A stretch of 64,000 nt of DNA from Sphingobacterium spiritivorum (GCF_016724845.1 NZ_CP068082.1:1612001-1676000); one strand, 5' to 3'; positions 16,609 to 25,945 are shown, numbered from the stretch's first letter. Notes: generated by a model from the sequence alone, not told the origin. Numbers and translations are program-made.

Positions 16609-18446
16609 TACGTACTTCCCTCTCTGACAGCTACCAAATCCCGCCAGGACTGCAATTCTTCCACACCAGGCTTACGTTTTCCAAAAATCTGAACAATCAG
16701 TTCGCCACGACTGTCATAGGCCTCGAGGGCATGTACATCTCCGTCTGTAGATGGCTTGCTCACTATCCAGACTTCCCGGATCTGATCTGTATTCAGATGA
16801 AGATTAAATTTGGGATCAAGCACGTTAAACCAGTTTGCCATCCTGGCGATCTTGTCTACATGTCCCGTATGGATCTGAATACAACCTTTATTGGCAACAA
16901 AGATCATCAACGGCACCTGTAAAGTACCGGCAGATTCTATACGTTCAGCCAAAGACTCTACTTTTATTTGCTTAGCTCTGCCTTCAGGAGCCAGACGCAA
17001 AGCCTGCGTACGTTTGAGATTATATTTTCTTAATATTCCAAAAAATTCATGGCTGTCCTTCATAGCTAACCAGTCCTTTTGAAAACCTGTCACATCCACT
17101 TCCGTATCCGGGATATGAACATCTACATATTCTTTTTCTGATTCCAGTGTAAAGTAGTTTTGATCTGCAGCTTTAAATCTGCCGACAAGACGGTGATAAG
17201 CTTTATGGTCGCTCTCCTCCGTCAGATATATTTTGTGTACAGCTGTACCGTTCTGATCAAAAAACTGCAAACCGTAGAGTGCGCCCATCCGTACGGCAAA
17301 TGCGTATTGCCATTGGCTCAGAAATATACGGAGATCTATATCTTCGTCATTGAATAACAGCACATGATCTGTCGCTGTGGGTACGGGATATACACCTTTA
17401 CGTTCATGTACACAACTTTCATTGCGGGTCAGAGCCATCACATAGCCAAGCTGATTTATCTCCTGTAAAATGGAAAGCATTTCAGGCTGTAACAGAACGA
17501 CATCATCCGAAAGCTGGGTCAGCAGTAATTGCATTTCACTCACCCCCAAAGCTTTGGCACAATCGTAGATCCGTGCTTTAGGATTTTCCTTTTTATATGC
17601 TTCGTATTTTAATTTAAGTTCCATATGCTGGTAGTGTTTATAATTTGAATTGAATGCTGTAGCCGTAAATTCGACTGTCAGCGGATCTATACGAGGTGTC
17701 AGGGTTTCGGGGATAATAGAAACCTGAGAATGTACGCCAAATATGGTAAATATATTTTGCGGAGTAAGGACTTCCATAGGCGCCCCGTCCCACCATTTGC
17801 GGCCTGATTTCATCATCAGTACACGGTCTGCATATTGAGCAACCAGATTAAGCTCATGCAGAATAGCCACAACCGTAAAGCCCACTTTCGTGAGTGCCTT
17901 TGCAATAGCCAGTGTTTTATGCTGAAACTGCATATCCATACTGCTGATGGGCTCATCCAATAAAAGCAATACATTCTTCTGATCCCATACCTGCGCTAAT
18001 ACACGTGCCAGATGTACACGTTGCTGCTCCCCTCCGGATAATTGCTGGATCTTACGATCTGCCAGATGATCTACAGCACATATTTTCATGGTCTCCGCTA
18101 CCGCTACTTCGTGTTGCTCAACTGAAGTTGAGAGGTGATAACGCCCCATTCTTACAATCTCTTCGACAGTAAAGGGCATACTCATGGCATTCGACTGGTG
18201 AAGCAAGGCCCGGTGTAAAGCCAGTTCTTTTAGTTTGTAATTCTTTACCGGCTTGCCTTTGAATAGTAGTTCTCCTTCCGAAGGTTTCAAATCACCGGCA
18301 ATGAGACGAAGCAAAGATGTCTTCCCTGCCCCGTTTGCTCCGATGATCGCTAAGAACTCGCCTTCAGAAACGGAAAAATCAAAATCCCTGACAATGGTTC
18401 TTCCTTTGACCTGATAAGATAAAGAATGTGCCTGCAACATCATCAT
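16605..18446 (-). CDS. hmuV: Heme ABC transporter ATPase fused to HemS/ChuS heme-degrading domain
   Basis: One 613-residue reading frame holds two proteins that are normally separate. Residues 1-260 are a FecE/HmuV-type ATPase: Walker A GANGAGKT (36-43), signature LSGGE (136-140), Walker B LLLLDEP (160-166), H-loop His197. Residues from about 275 to 613 match HemS/ChuS, including MKDSHEFF with His466 at the place of the heme-ligand His, GCIQIHTG, NVLDPKFNLHL and FGKRKPG near the end. HemS/ChuS proteins bind heme and in some species open its ring. The fusion would pass heme straight from the inner-membrane importer to its processing enzyme. Met275 could in principle serve as an internal start for a free HemS. 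It is the third gene after hmuT and hmuU, two bases beyond hmuU. Confidence 0.92.
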   Translation of the reverse strand: MMMLQAHSLSYQVKGRTIVRDFDFSVSEGEFLAIIGANGAGKTSLLRLIAGDLKPSEGELLFKGKPVKNYKLKELALHRALLHQSNAMSMPFTVEEIVRMGRYHLSTSVEQHEVAVAETMKICAVDHLADRKIQQLSGGEQQRVHLARVLAQVWDQKNVLLLLDEPISSMDMQFQHKTLAIAKALTKVGFTVVAILHELNLVAQYADRVLMMKSGRKWWDGAPMEVLTPQNIFTIFGVHSQVSIIPETLTPRIDPLTVEFTATAFNSNYKHYQHMELKLKYEAYKKENPKARIYDCAKALGVSEMQLLLTQLSDDVVLLQPEMLSILQEINQLGYVMALTRNESCVHERKGVYPVPTATDHVLLFNDEDIDLRIFLSQWQYAFAVRMGALYGLQFFDQNGTAVHKIYLTEESDHKAYHRLVGRFKAADQNYFTLESEKEYVDVHIPDTEVDVTGFQKDWLAMKDSHEFFGILRKYNLKRTQALRLAPEGRAKQIKVESLAERIESAGTLQVPLMIFVANKGCIQIHTGHVDKIARMANWFNVLDPKFNLHLNTDQIREVWIVSKPSTDGDVHALEAYDSRGELIVQIFGKRKPGVEELQSWRDLVAVREGSTY

Positions 18447-18448
18447 AC

Positions 18449-19492
18449 TTACATTTTACTTTTATCCCTAATCAATATATATAAAAACACTGGTGTCCCC
18501 AGCAGCGCCGTGATCACTCCTATAGGAAGTTCTAACGGCTGAATAATGGTACGTGCGACCAGATCTGACAAGGTAAGAACCAGCGCTCCTGCCAGTGCCG
18601 AAGCAACCAGTACATAGCGATTATCAACTCCCCCTACAAGCCGTATGGCATGTGGAACCAGCAGTCCTACAAAGCTGATAACGCCCGAAAAGGCGACCGC
18701 AGCTCCTACAGCCAATGTAGAAAAAGTAATCACCAGTACCTTTAACTTTCCAGTATTGACGCCCATCATCTCCGCTTGTGATTCACCTAAGGCAAATACA
18801 TTCAACTTCTTCCCGAAGAAGGGTAAAGCTAGTATGGGAAGGAGCACACAAGGAAATAAAATTTTTATATTATCCCAGTTTGCCCCGGCCAGACTACCCA
18901 GAGACCAGAAGGTAATGGAACGAAGCTGTTGCTCCGTCGCCAGATAACTCAGTAATCCGGTAAGTGCTCCTGCAAATGCATTAATAGCAATTCCAGCCAA
19001 CAACATGGTTGCAATATGAGGTTTGCCATCCGTAATAGAAATGCGGTATACGAAGAACACTGCTAATGAGGCTCCCAGAAAAGCCGCAAAGGCCAGCATA
19101 TACGAATTGAATGCTGCAGATACCGCTGCTGCAAGCGCAGCTTCAAAAGAAATGACAATAGCTGCAAATAGTGAAGCGCCTGTAGAGATACCCATAAGGC
19201 CCGGTTCGGCAAGCGGATTTCGGAATACACCCTGTATAGCAGCTCCACTTACACCCAATGCCGCTCCGACCAGTACGCCAAGCAAAATTCGTGGCAGACG
19301 TATCTGATAGATAACATTCGCATTCAGTTCATCCATCGGTCTGTCGGAAAAAAGATGTAGCTTCTGTAAGAGGATCACGACCACATCCTGACTCGGGATA
19401 CGTATAGATCCCATACCCAGGGAAAAGATCAGTACCAGAACGAGTAGTATACTCAGCAAACTGTAAATCAGGATATATTTCATTCCGGACAT
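18449..19492 (-). CDS. hmuU: Heme ABC transporter permease (FecCD family)
   Basis: This 347-residue inner-membrane protein shows about nine or ten hydrophobic segments and the FecCD/BtuC hallmarks: LPRILLGVLVGAALGVSGAA near 65-85, the cytoplasmic coupling region around AEPGLMGISTGAS, and a C-terminal GVITALLGTPVFLYIL. It would be the membrane pore of the heme importer, driven by the fused ATPase and fed by the binding protein encoded one base upstream. Length is normal. Confidence 0.93.
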   Translation of the reverse strand: MSGMKYILIYSLLSILLVLVLIFSLGMGSIRIPSQDVVVILLQKLHLFSDRPMDELNANVIYQIRLPRILLGVLVGAALGVSGAAIQGVFRNPLAEPGLMGISTGASLFAAIVISFEAALAAAVSAAFNSYMLAFAAFLGASLAVFFVYRISITDGKPHIATMLLAGIAINAFAGALTGLLSYLATEQQLRSITFWSLGSLAGANWDNIKILFPCVLLPILALPFFGKKLNVFALGESQAEMMGVNTGKLKVLVITFSTLAVGAAVAFSGVISFVGLLVPHAIRLVGGVDNRYVLVASALAGALVLTLSDLVARTIIQPLELPIGVITALLGTPVFLYILIRDKSKM

Positions 19493-19493
19493 A

Positions 19494-20342
19494 CTAATTA
19501 GCCGATATTTTTTCGTGCAATGTACGGATCGCGAGTGGCAGACGAATGCTGAAATTATTAAGCAATGTGGCGTCCATCGTCACAATCCGTTTGTTTTTAC
19601 CGGCTGTCGTCAGATTGACTCCCGGCATTTTGAGAATACCTTCTTTTCCGCCAAGACTCGAAAGACCAAAGTCAAATAGTAAAATAGCGTCCGGATTGGC
19701 CGCTACTAATGCTTCCGTGTTATACGTTTTGAATCCGGTGAAACCTTTCAATGCATTCTGACCTCCGGCCAGTTTAATAACAGCGTCGACGGCTGTATTA
19801 TCTCCGGCCACACTCATCGCTCCGGCACCGCGCGCATAGACAAACATTGTCTTTACTGCTTTTTTGGATTTCGAAGCGGCAACGGCCTGATTGATATCTT
19901 TCTGCAATTGTGCCCCCAGAGTATTAGCATGTGTACTCATATTTACAGCACTACCTACTGATTTGACTAATTGTACTACGCCGTTAACGGTAAATTCCTG
20001 CTTTATTAATGCTACCCTTATTTTCAGCGCTTTTAACTGGTTCTGTAAATCCGGACTGAGTTCACCCTCTATAGCCAATACCAGATCAGGACGAAATGCA
20101 GATACACCCTCTGCAGATACAGATCTGTTCTTACTCACTTTTGGAAGTGACTTTACATATGCAGGATAATCGCTTGTCACATCTGTAGCAACGATAGATT
20201 TACTTAATCCGAGCGCATCCACTACCTCCGTAAGCGTACCATTGAGACTGACAATACGTTTGGGAACAGATTGCTGAGCAAGACTTACCTCCCCGGAAAA
20301 CAACAGTATAAGTGCAATAAAAAAAATGTTTAACCTCTGCAT
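19494..20342 (-). CDS. hmuT: Periplasmic heme-binding protein of the ABC importer
   Basis: A signal peptide (MQRLNIFFIALILLFSGEVSLAQ) precedes a TroA/BtuF-like fold: PKRIVSLNGTLTEVVDALGL at the start, then ATDVTSDYPAYVKSLPKVSK, typical of HmuT and ShuT. These class III binding proteins carry one or two hemes across the periplasm to HmuU. It heads the minus-strand operon hmuT-hmuU-hmuV/hemS. A divergent spacing of 308 bases separates it from the heme receptor operon. Confidence 0.93.
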   Translation of the reverse strand: MQRLNIFFIALILLFSGEVSLAQQSVPKRIVSLNGTLTEVVDALGLSKSIVATDVTSDYPAYVKSLPKVSKNRSVSAEGVSAFRPDLVLAIEGELSPDLQNQLKALKIRVALIKQEFTVNGVVQLVKSVGSAVNMSTHANTLGAQLQKDINQAVAASKSKKAVKTMFVYARGAGAMSVAGDNTAVDAVIKLAGGQNALKGFTGFKTYNTEALVAANPDAILLFDFGLSSLGGKEGILKMPGVNLTTAGKNKRIVTMDATLLNNFSIRLPLAIRTLHEKISAN

Positions 20343-20650
20343 ATTAATATGATTTGATATTTTTCATGTATTTGAATAGAACAAAGCAACTCTTTATTTA
20401 AACCAATTCCAAATAGATTACTGCTTAAGAATACATCTGAAAGAGAATGTGAAAACAACTAAATTTTAAAAACAACAAACTGATAAACAATTAATTACAA
20501 GCAACTGGACTTCTTCTTACCAAAACAATAAAATACGTTTCGAACAAAATAAAATACAGAACAAACAAATAAAATTACAGATAACATAAATACTTTATGC
20601 CAAAGTTTGATGATACTTGCAAAGTTATTTAGATTTATTACAAATAAAAA
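20343..20650. other. Divergent control region between hmuT and heme receptor operon
   Basis: This 308-base AT-rich gap must hold both promoters. On the plus strand, TTTATT-ACA-AATAAA (20634-20648) is a perfect 6-bp inverted repeat with a 3-base spacer directly before the TTG start. It has the same half-sites as the repeat before the AraC gene at 15603-15617. A nearby TTATTTAGA (20625-20633) is also shared with that site. I did not find a clear TAnnTTTG box on either strand. Confidence 0.4.
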
Positions 20651-23023
20651 TTGAAGTATTTTATTTCTTTTATTCTCATCATGATGTCTGTTGCAGGAAA
20701 TACGCAGCTTGCACAAGCCCAGAAAAAAGGCATATTCACAGGAGTAATCCTTGATGAATCCCGTCATCCTGTGTCTCGTGCATCTGTTATTCTGGAGCCG
20801 GATCATATTGTAGTTTCAGCAGATGAAAAAGGAGTATTTAGGTTTAACAAGCTATTTCAGGGCACCTATCAGTACAGTATATCAGCCATTGGTTTCGTAA
20901 CGGACACAGGGTCCGTATATATTGAGGGTACCGGCGGCGAACAACGCGAATTTGTACTTAGAAAATCAAACAGGATATTGGATGAAGTCGCTATCACGCA
21001 GACCAATAAAGCCAGACCGACGCTTATAGATCCGGCCAATGCAGCCATGCCTGTAACGGTAATAGATCGTAAAACAATCGAGCTGATGGGTAGCAGAAGA
21101 CTGGATGAGATACTGAAAGAACAGACCGGTATTGCTATTGTAAATAATACTTCCGGTGGTGCACGCTCTGTAGGTGTGCAGATGCAGGGATTCTCAAGTC
21201 AGTATATTATGATCCTGATCGATGGACAGCCTATGCTGGGACGCAACTCGGGAAACTTTGATCTGTCCCGCATATCGGTGGCCAATATCGAACGCATAGA
21301 AATTATAAAAGGGGCTTCTTCCTGTCTCTACGGCAGCGATGCTTTGGGCGGTGCCATCAATATTATTACCCGTCTGGGAGCGATCACCCCTCAATTGCAT
21401 GCTAGTCTCAACTATGGAAGTTTCCAGATTCTGGATGCCACACTGGAAGGAGAAACATCATTTAATAACGGTAAGGGCTCTGCTCTTGTATCTGCAAATT
21501 ATTATCACACCAATGGATTTAATAACAATAAACAATATATGGAAGGGGGAACTAGCGTTCCTCCGTATACTAACATGGCTGTCCAGGGAAAAGTGCGCCA
21601 TCAGGTCGGAAGTGATCAGCAGCACATCGGATGGAATGCCAGACTGAATACCCGATCTTCGGATATGACGCGGGTCTACAGTCAGGATTATGCGACAGAG
21701 GACAGACAACGCGAACATGATTTCAACACTTCGGTCTATTTTGACAAAAGATTTAATGAACAGTGGAAATCATTATCAACTTATTATTTCTCTTACTATA
21801 AGTCTGATATCAATGTCCGGACGCAGCAACAGCAGGCAACGCTGACTAATGATCAGTTTAGCCAGTACATCCACCGCCTGGAACAGCAGGTTGCATATAC
21901 CAGTGAAACCTTTAATGCAACTTTCGGAGCCGGATTTAATCAGGAACATATGGAAGCTGTCAATAACTTTGCAGCACGTAGCCAGAACTCTTACTTTGCT
22001 TATTCTCAGGCTAACAAAGAACTTCTGGAGCAGCTCAGGCTAACAGCAGGACTCCGTTATGACAATACGGAAGGATTTGGCGGAAAACTAAGTCCCAGCT
22101 TAGGACTTCAGTATACTGTAATCCCGCAACTGATCCTGAAAACTGGTATCGGAAGCGGTTTTAAAGCGCCCGACTTTAAATCCAGATATCAGGTATTCTA
22201 TAATCCTGCCGCTAACTATTATGTCATAGGCAATGAAGTATTACGGGAAACATTGACAAAAATGGAGGAAGCCGGCGAGATTTCGGAAATCAGAAAATAT
22301 GTAGTCAATCAATTAGACCGCAATCTTCAGGCAGAGAAGAATACATCGTTCAATGCCGGATTTACATGGCAGATCAGTAAACAATATACGGTAGAAGGCA
22401 GCTATTTTAACCACAAACTCAAAAACCAGATCAACAGCATACAGGTCGCTACCGGCACTCGGAATATGGCCGTTTATTCTTACCAGAATCTGCCTGAATC
22501 AGTCAACAAAGGTTTTGATGTAACAGTCACAGCTCAACCTTTAGAGCATCTGACAGTCAATGCAGGCTATCAATACCTTATCGCTAAAGATCTGAGTGTA
22601 GAAGACAGTATACGTGCAGGGAACTGGCCCTACAATCAGAATATACACGATCCAGCTACAGGCAACTCCTACGCTCCTACAGCAAAAGATTACTGGGGAC
22701 TCGAAAACCGCTCGAGACATCAATTCAATGTGGGGCTTATGTATACCTTCAAACCCTGGAATCTGACCCTCAACCTCAGAGCTAATTTCAGAGGCCGTTA
22801 TCCTTTCGGAGATGCAAACGGCAACCAGTTTATAGATAGGTATGATGTATTTGTCAATGACCATATCCTCTACAATGCAACTATAGAAAAGAAATTTGAT
22901 AAGCTTCCGTTAACGATCCGGCTGAACGGGGAAAACTTATCCAACTATATAAATTATCTCATCCCCGGTCAGGTCGGAAGGACACTGATTGCAGGGGTAT
23001 CTTACAGATTAATAAAACACTAA
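20651..23023 (+). CDS. TonB-dependent heme receptor (HmuR-like)
   Basis: This is an outer-membrane receptor of 790 residues. The TTG at 20651 is chosen as start because it gives a complete signal peptide (MKYFISFILIMMSVAGNTQL); the first ATG, at 20681, would cut it short. A carboxypeptidase-like domain (about 28-110) is followed by the plug (about 130-245; LIDGQPMLGRNSGNFDLSRI, then IEIIKGASSCLYGSDALGGA) and the barrel, ending TLIAGVSYRLIKH. Its operon partners HmuY and heme oxygenase identify heme or hemoproteins as the likely substrate. Its stop overlaps the hmuY start. Confidence 0.88.
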   Translation: MKYFISFILIMMSVAGNTQLAQAQKKGIFTGVILDESRHPVSRASVILEPDHIVVSADEKGVFRFNKLFQGTYQYSISAIGFVTDTGSVYIEGTGGEQREFVLRKSNRILDEVAITQTNKARPTLIDPANAAMPVTVIDRKTIELMGSRRLDEILKEQTGIAIVNNTSGGARSVGVQMQGFSSQYIMILIDGQPMLGRNSGNFDLSRISVANIERIEIIKGASSCLYGSDALGGAINIITRLGAITPQLHASLNYGSFQILDATLEGETSFNNGKGSALVSANYYHTNGFNNNKQYMEGGTSVPPYTNMAVQGKVRHQVGSDQQHIGWNARLNTRSSDMTRVYSQDYATEDRQREHDFNTSVYFDKRFNEQWKSLSTYYFSYYKSDINVRTQQQQATLTNDQFSQYIHRLEQQVAYTSETFNATFGAGFNQEHMEAVNNFAARSQNSYFAYSQANKELLEQLRLTAGLRYDNTEGFGGKLSPSLGLQYTVIPQLILKTGIGSGFKAPDFKSRYQVFYNPAANYYVIGNEVLRETLTKMEEAGEISEIRKYVVNQLDRNLQAEKNTSFNAGFTWQISKQYTVEGSYFNHKLKNQINSIQVATGTRNMAVYSYQNLPESVNKGFDVTVTAQPLEHLTVNAGYQYLIAKDLSVEDSIRAGNWPYNQNIHDPATGNSYAPTAKDYWGLENRSRHQFNVGLMYTFKPWNLTLNLRANFRGRYPFGDANGNQFIDRYDVFVNDHILYNATIEKKFDKLPLTIRLNGENLSNYINYLIPGQVGRTLIAGVSYRLIKH

Positions 23024-23727
23024 TGATGAACAAATTCAGATACGCTATTATTTGCTTTACAGCAGTGACTCTATGGACAGGCTGTTCCAAATCCAATGAC
23101 GGCCCTAATGTCGAACTGAGTGATGGTACCAGTACAGTGATTGCTGACCTGGCAGGAGATGTAGACGCTTCTGTAGGTAACAGCGCTCCCGGGAAGGAAA
23201 AGCGTGATTTCCATACTTTTCTCTTCCGCTTTTCGGACCAGAAACAAACCTGGTTAAAAACAGCAGCCGATTCAGCTAAATATATTAAAGGAACAGATTG
23301 GGATATTGCTTTCTCCGGCTTATACAACAGTACGCTGTATGTGAATAATGGTCAGTTAAATGGAAATCCCGCGTCTGGAAATACATCACGACATAAGGTG
23401 ATACTGGTCAAAGAATCCTATGACAGAGTCAGTACAGCTCCAAGTGATGCTGATTTTGACAAGAGTCAACTCAATGATTTTGGGATGATAATAAACGAAG
23501 ACTCCCAAGGTTGGTATGATTACAATGTCACTAATCATCTGGTAGCTGTAGTACCTAACAGAACTTATGTAATCAGATTAACGAACGGAAAATATGCCAA
23601 ACTACAGATTGTCAATATCTATAAAGGCAATCCACCAGCTGTCACTGATCTGAACTGGCCTGCACCATACTTTACATTCAAATATTTCGTCCAGGAAGAC
23701 GGTTCCAAAAATTTAAAAACCAAGTAA
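23023..23727 (+). CDS. hmuY: HmuY-family heme-binding lipoprotein
   Basis: The 234-residue protein has a lipoprotein signal with Cys near residue 21 (AVTLWTGCSKSNDG) and then the HmuY pattern: a first half with FRFSDQKQTWLKTAADSAKY and GTDWDIAFSGLYN, and a C-terminal RTYVIRLTNGKYAKLQIVNI. In Porphyromonas HmuY sits on the cell surface, takes heme from host proteins with two His residues and passes it to HmuR. The two ATGs (23023 and 23026) overlap the receptor stop, so translation is coupled. Which residues bind heme here cannot be told by eye. Confidence 0.88.
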   Translation: MMNKFRYAIICFTAVTLWTGCSKSNDGPNVELSDGTSTVIADLAGDVDASVGNSAPGKEKRDFHTFLFRFSDQKQTWLKTAADSAKYIKGTDWDIAFSGLYNSTLYVNNGQLNGNPASGNTSRHKVILVKESYDRVSTAPSDADFDKSQLNDFGMIINEDSQGWYDYNVTNHLVAVVPNRTYVIRLTNGKYAKLQIVNIYKGNPPAVTDLNWPAPYFTFKYFVQEDGSKNLKTK

Positions 23728-23750
23728 TTTATTCTAAAAATTAATACGAT

Positions 23751-24311
23751 ATGTTAAACGAGCAAATCAAAGAAGCGACAAAACAAGGTCATCAGGAATT
23801 AGAAAAAACTGTTGTGTATAAACTAAAGGCTATTGAAAACAACGCAGACTATGCTGATGTGCTAAAGCATTTCTATGTATTCTTTTCGGGGATTGAACAG
23901 CAGATCGACCATTTATTACCGGAAAGTCTGAAATCTTATTATGCTGGGAGAAGAAATGCATCTCATATTGCACAGGATATTGAAGCGCTGGGCGGATCGC
24001 TGACAGAACTTCCTTCAGTAGTTCTTCCTCCTCTGCACAATGCAACACAGGCTATAGGCGCACTATACGTGCTGGAAGGCTCTATTATGGGTGGACCCTA
24101 TATTGTGAAAATGCTGCAACAAAGAGGCATTGAAACAGGTTTTAATTTCTTCAATGGCTATGGGGAACAATCGCACCAAAACTGGGCTAAGTTTACTGGA
24201 ATCATCAATGCGGAAGTAACAGAGTCGTCAGCTATCGAAGAAGCTATTACTGCAGCTCAGCAAACATTTTCTTCTTTCGGACAACCTTTTAATGCAAATA
24301 TCTTATCCTAA
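23751..24311 (+). CDS. Biliverdin-producing heme oxygenase
   Basis: The 186-residue all-helical protein has an N-terminal ATKQGHQELEK, with His at the proximal heme-ligand place, and GALYVLEGSIMGGPYI, the conserved distal helix of the HO-1/HemO family. It would open heme to biliverdin, CO and iron in the cytoplasm. It is co-transcribed with the heme receptor and HmuY (24-base gap to hmuY). Because the fused HemS domain in the neighbouring operon may also degrade heme, the locus appears to have two unrelated routes to release iron. Confidence 0.92.
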   Translation: MLNEQIKEATKQGHQELEKTVVYKLKAIENNADYADVLKHFYVFFSGIEQQIDHLLPESLKSYYAGRRNASHIAQDIEALGGSLTELPSVVLPPLHNATQAIGALYVLEGSIMGGPYIVKMLQQRGIETGFNFFNGYGEQSHQNWAKFTGIINAEVTESSAIEEAITAAQQTFSSFGQPFNANILS

Positions 24312-24325
24312 ATAATTTTTAAAAA

Positions 24326-24928
24326 ATGAAATTTACTCAAACCCTTAAACATAGTTTTGCTATTTCACTTTTAGCGCTAACAACTTTTGGATTTAGTTCC
24401 TGCTCAGATGATGATAAAGAAATTAAACCGGTAGTACTCGAAGACAGTAAAGCAACTGTGCAGACAGCTACAATTGCTGCATCTGCATCTGCAAAAGGAT
24501 TTTACAATCTTAATACAAATACTAAGACAGATAGTATTAACAGTACAATTAATATGTCTGATATATTTGGAAGCACTTTAAAACCTTCACACCCAAACAC
24601 GTACAAGCTTGGATATTTTGATCGCGAGAATACATCTGTAGATGCTATCAATTTAGAAATACTGAAGAAAGTCGAATTGAAAGAAACACCGTCTTTAATA
24701 GTAGATGCAACAAGCGCAGGCGCCCCTCTGACTGCTCCAACTTGGGTATATTATGATCACAAGAATGGTTACACAGTAACACCGATCAAAAATAGATATG
24801 TCGTACTTTATAAAGGTTCTGATTTTTCAGAAAAAGCAGATGAAATCTATGTATTACAGGCAGATAAAGTAGTTGCAGCGAATGGTGTTGGTACTTATAC
24901 TATTAAATACAAGAAATACGCAAAGTAA
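24326..24928 (+). CDS. Unknown lipoprotein in heme operon
   Basis: I do not recognise the family. The 200-residue product has a lipoprotein signal (FAISLLALTTFGFSSC, Cys near 26), an acidic stretch (SDDDKE) suited to outer-membrane surface export in Bacteroidota, and a body rich in beta-type sequence with paired Tyr/Lys segments (IKNRYVVLYKGSD, YTIKYKKYAK). It follows heme oxygenase by 14 bases and is ended by a strong terminator, so it is the last gene of the receptor-HmuY-HO operon. A heme-binding or surface-exposed accessory role is a reasonable guess. Confidence 0.8.
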   Translation: MKFTQTLKHSFAISLLALTTFGFSSCSDDDKEIKPVVLEDSKATVQTATIAASASAKGFYNLNTNTKTDSINSTINMSDIFGSTLKPSHPNTYKLGYFDRENTSVDAINLEILKKVELKETPSLIVDATSAGAPLTAPTWVYYDHKNGYTVTPIKNRYVVLYKGSDFSEKADEIYVLQADKVVAANGVGTYTIKYKKYAK

Positions 24929-24944
24929 TCCGAATATATTTTAT

Positions 24945-24979
24945 AAAAAGGGAGTTGTAAGTATACAACTCCCTTTTTA
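24945..24979. terminator. Strong intrinsic terminator of the heme receptor operon
   Basis: GGGAGTTGTA (24950-24959) pairs perfectly with TACAACTCCC (24964-24973) around an AGTA loop, flanked by AAAAA and TTTTT, so it works on both strands. It separates the plus-strand heme operon from the converging barrel gene. Confidence 0.93.
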
Positions 24980-24984
24980 TTTTA

Positions 24985-25884
24985 TTAATTCAGCAAAATG
25001 CCGGCACCTAAAGAAAATGTAGCAATAGAAGATCCGACTTCATTTAATCTGGTATGTGTCGATTCTCCATTTGAGTAGAATAACTGATCTGTACCATTTT
25101 TAGCATTTAGCAGACTATTATATCGTGCAGAAGCTAAAAAGTAAAATTTAGACGAAGGGCTGTAAGTCACATCAAATACTCCGGACCATTGAGGAGCATC
25201 AATCTTGTGTTTAAAACTCACCGGGTGGGCAAATTCCTCTCTCAGATTCCAATTGGCAACAGCAGTATACTTATTTAAAGCAAACTGCGGACTTAAAGAC
25301 ATTTTCCATTTTGGATTTATCACTTTGCCCAACTTTAGACCTATACCGCCTCCCAGCAGCTTACTTTTATATGTACTTCTGAGATCCAGAGTAGGATCAA
25401 TCATCGTTAATGAGGTATATTGATATTGAGGAAATACATAGCCTTCTACATCTATTCCGCCTCTCCAGAGCAGATAATTGAGTTGCAGTGTAGCAAAAGA
25501 CACATTCCCTTCTCCGCTATCGTATGTCATATCTCTATCGACCAGGGTTCTGTTGTCTCCGGAATAATCCACATCACGGACAGTACCGGATACAATAAAG
25601 CTATGTTCCGCCTGCAAGGTAAGCTTAATTCGCGGATGCAAAATGACAGAAAACCGGGTCCCTGCACCCCACGCCACATTATCCTTCCAGGTCAGCTCTG
25701 AAAGAATATTCGGATTCTTACCTTCCATATTTCCGGCGATAGACCAGTTGCTGTTAATCAGATCGACCTTAGGGTAAACAGAAATATCAATATTGTTCTG
25801 CGCGGATACTACAGTACGGGTTACTGTAAGAGAGAGCAGTAGTAACAGTACATAATAAAGAGATTTTATCGCTTTCGACACCAT
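24985..25884 (-). CDS. Outer-membrane beta-barrel protein, omptin-like pattern
   Basis: A signal peptide (SLYYVLLLLLSLTVTRTVVSA) is followed by 270 residues of alternating amphipathic strands ending in an aromatic/hydrophobic tail (SLGAGILLN). The order LSELTWKDNVAWGAG then SFIVSGTVRDVDYSGDNR recalls the omptin-like barrel family also seen in Protochlamydia porins, but I cannot see the omptin catalytic residues clearly, so protease activity is not claimed. It converges on the heme operon and lies downstream of an unknown gene with a terminator between, so it is probably transcribed alone. Confidence 0.7.
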   Translation of the reverse strand: MVSKAIKSLYYVLLLLLSLTVTRTVVSAQNNIDISVYPKVDLINSNWSIAGNMEGKNPNILSELTWKDNVAWGAGTRFSVILHPRIKLTLQAEHSFIVSGTVRDVDYSGDNRTLVDRDMTYDSGEGNVSFATLQLNYLLWRGGIDVEGYVFPQYQYTSLTMIDPTLDLRSTYKSKLLGGGIGLKLGKVINPKWKMSLSPQFALNKYTAVANWNLREEFAHPVSFKHKIDAPQWSGVFDVTYSPSSKFYFLASARYNSLLNAKNGTDQLFYSNGESTHTRLNEVGSSIATFSLGAGILLN

Positions 25885-25899
25885 TTGAGACTATATAAA

Positions 25900-25945
25900 C
25901 TAAAGCATGAATATACAATAATAAACGAATGTATCCATGCTTTAG
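25900..25945. terminator. Hairpin between two minus-strand genes
   Basis: CTAAAGCATG (25900-25909) pairs perfectly with CATGCTTTAG (25936-25945), and ATACA faces TGTAT inside the loop. A T7 run follows on the plus strand and TTTATAT on the minus. It lies right after the unknown gene ending at 25952, so it most likely ends that transcript. Confidence 0.65.
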
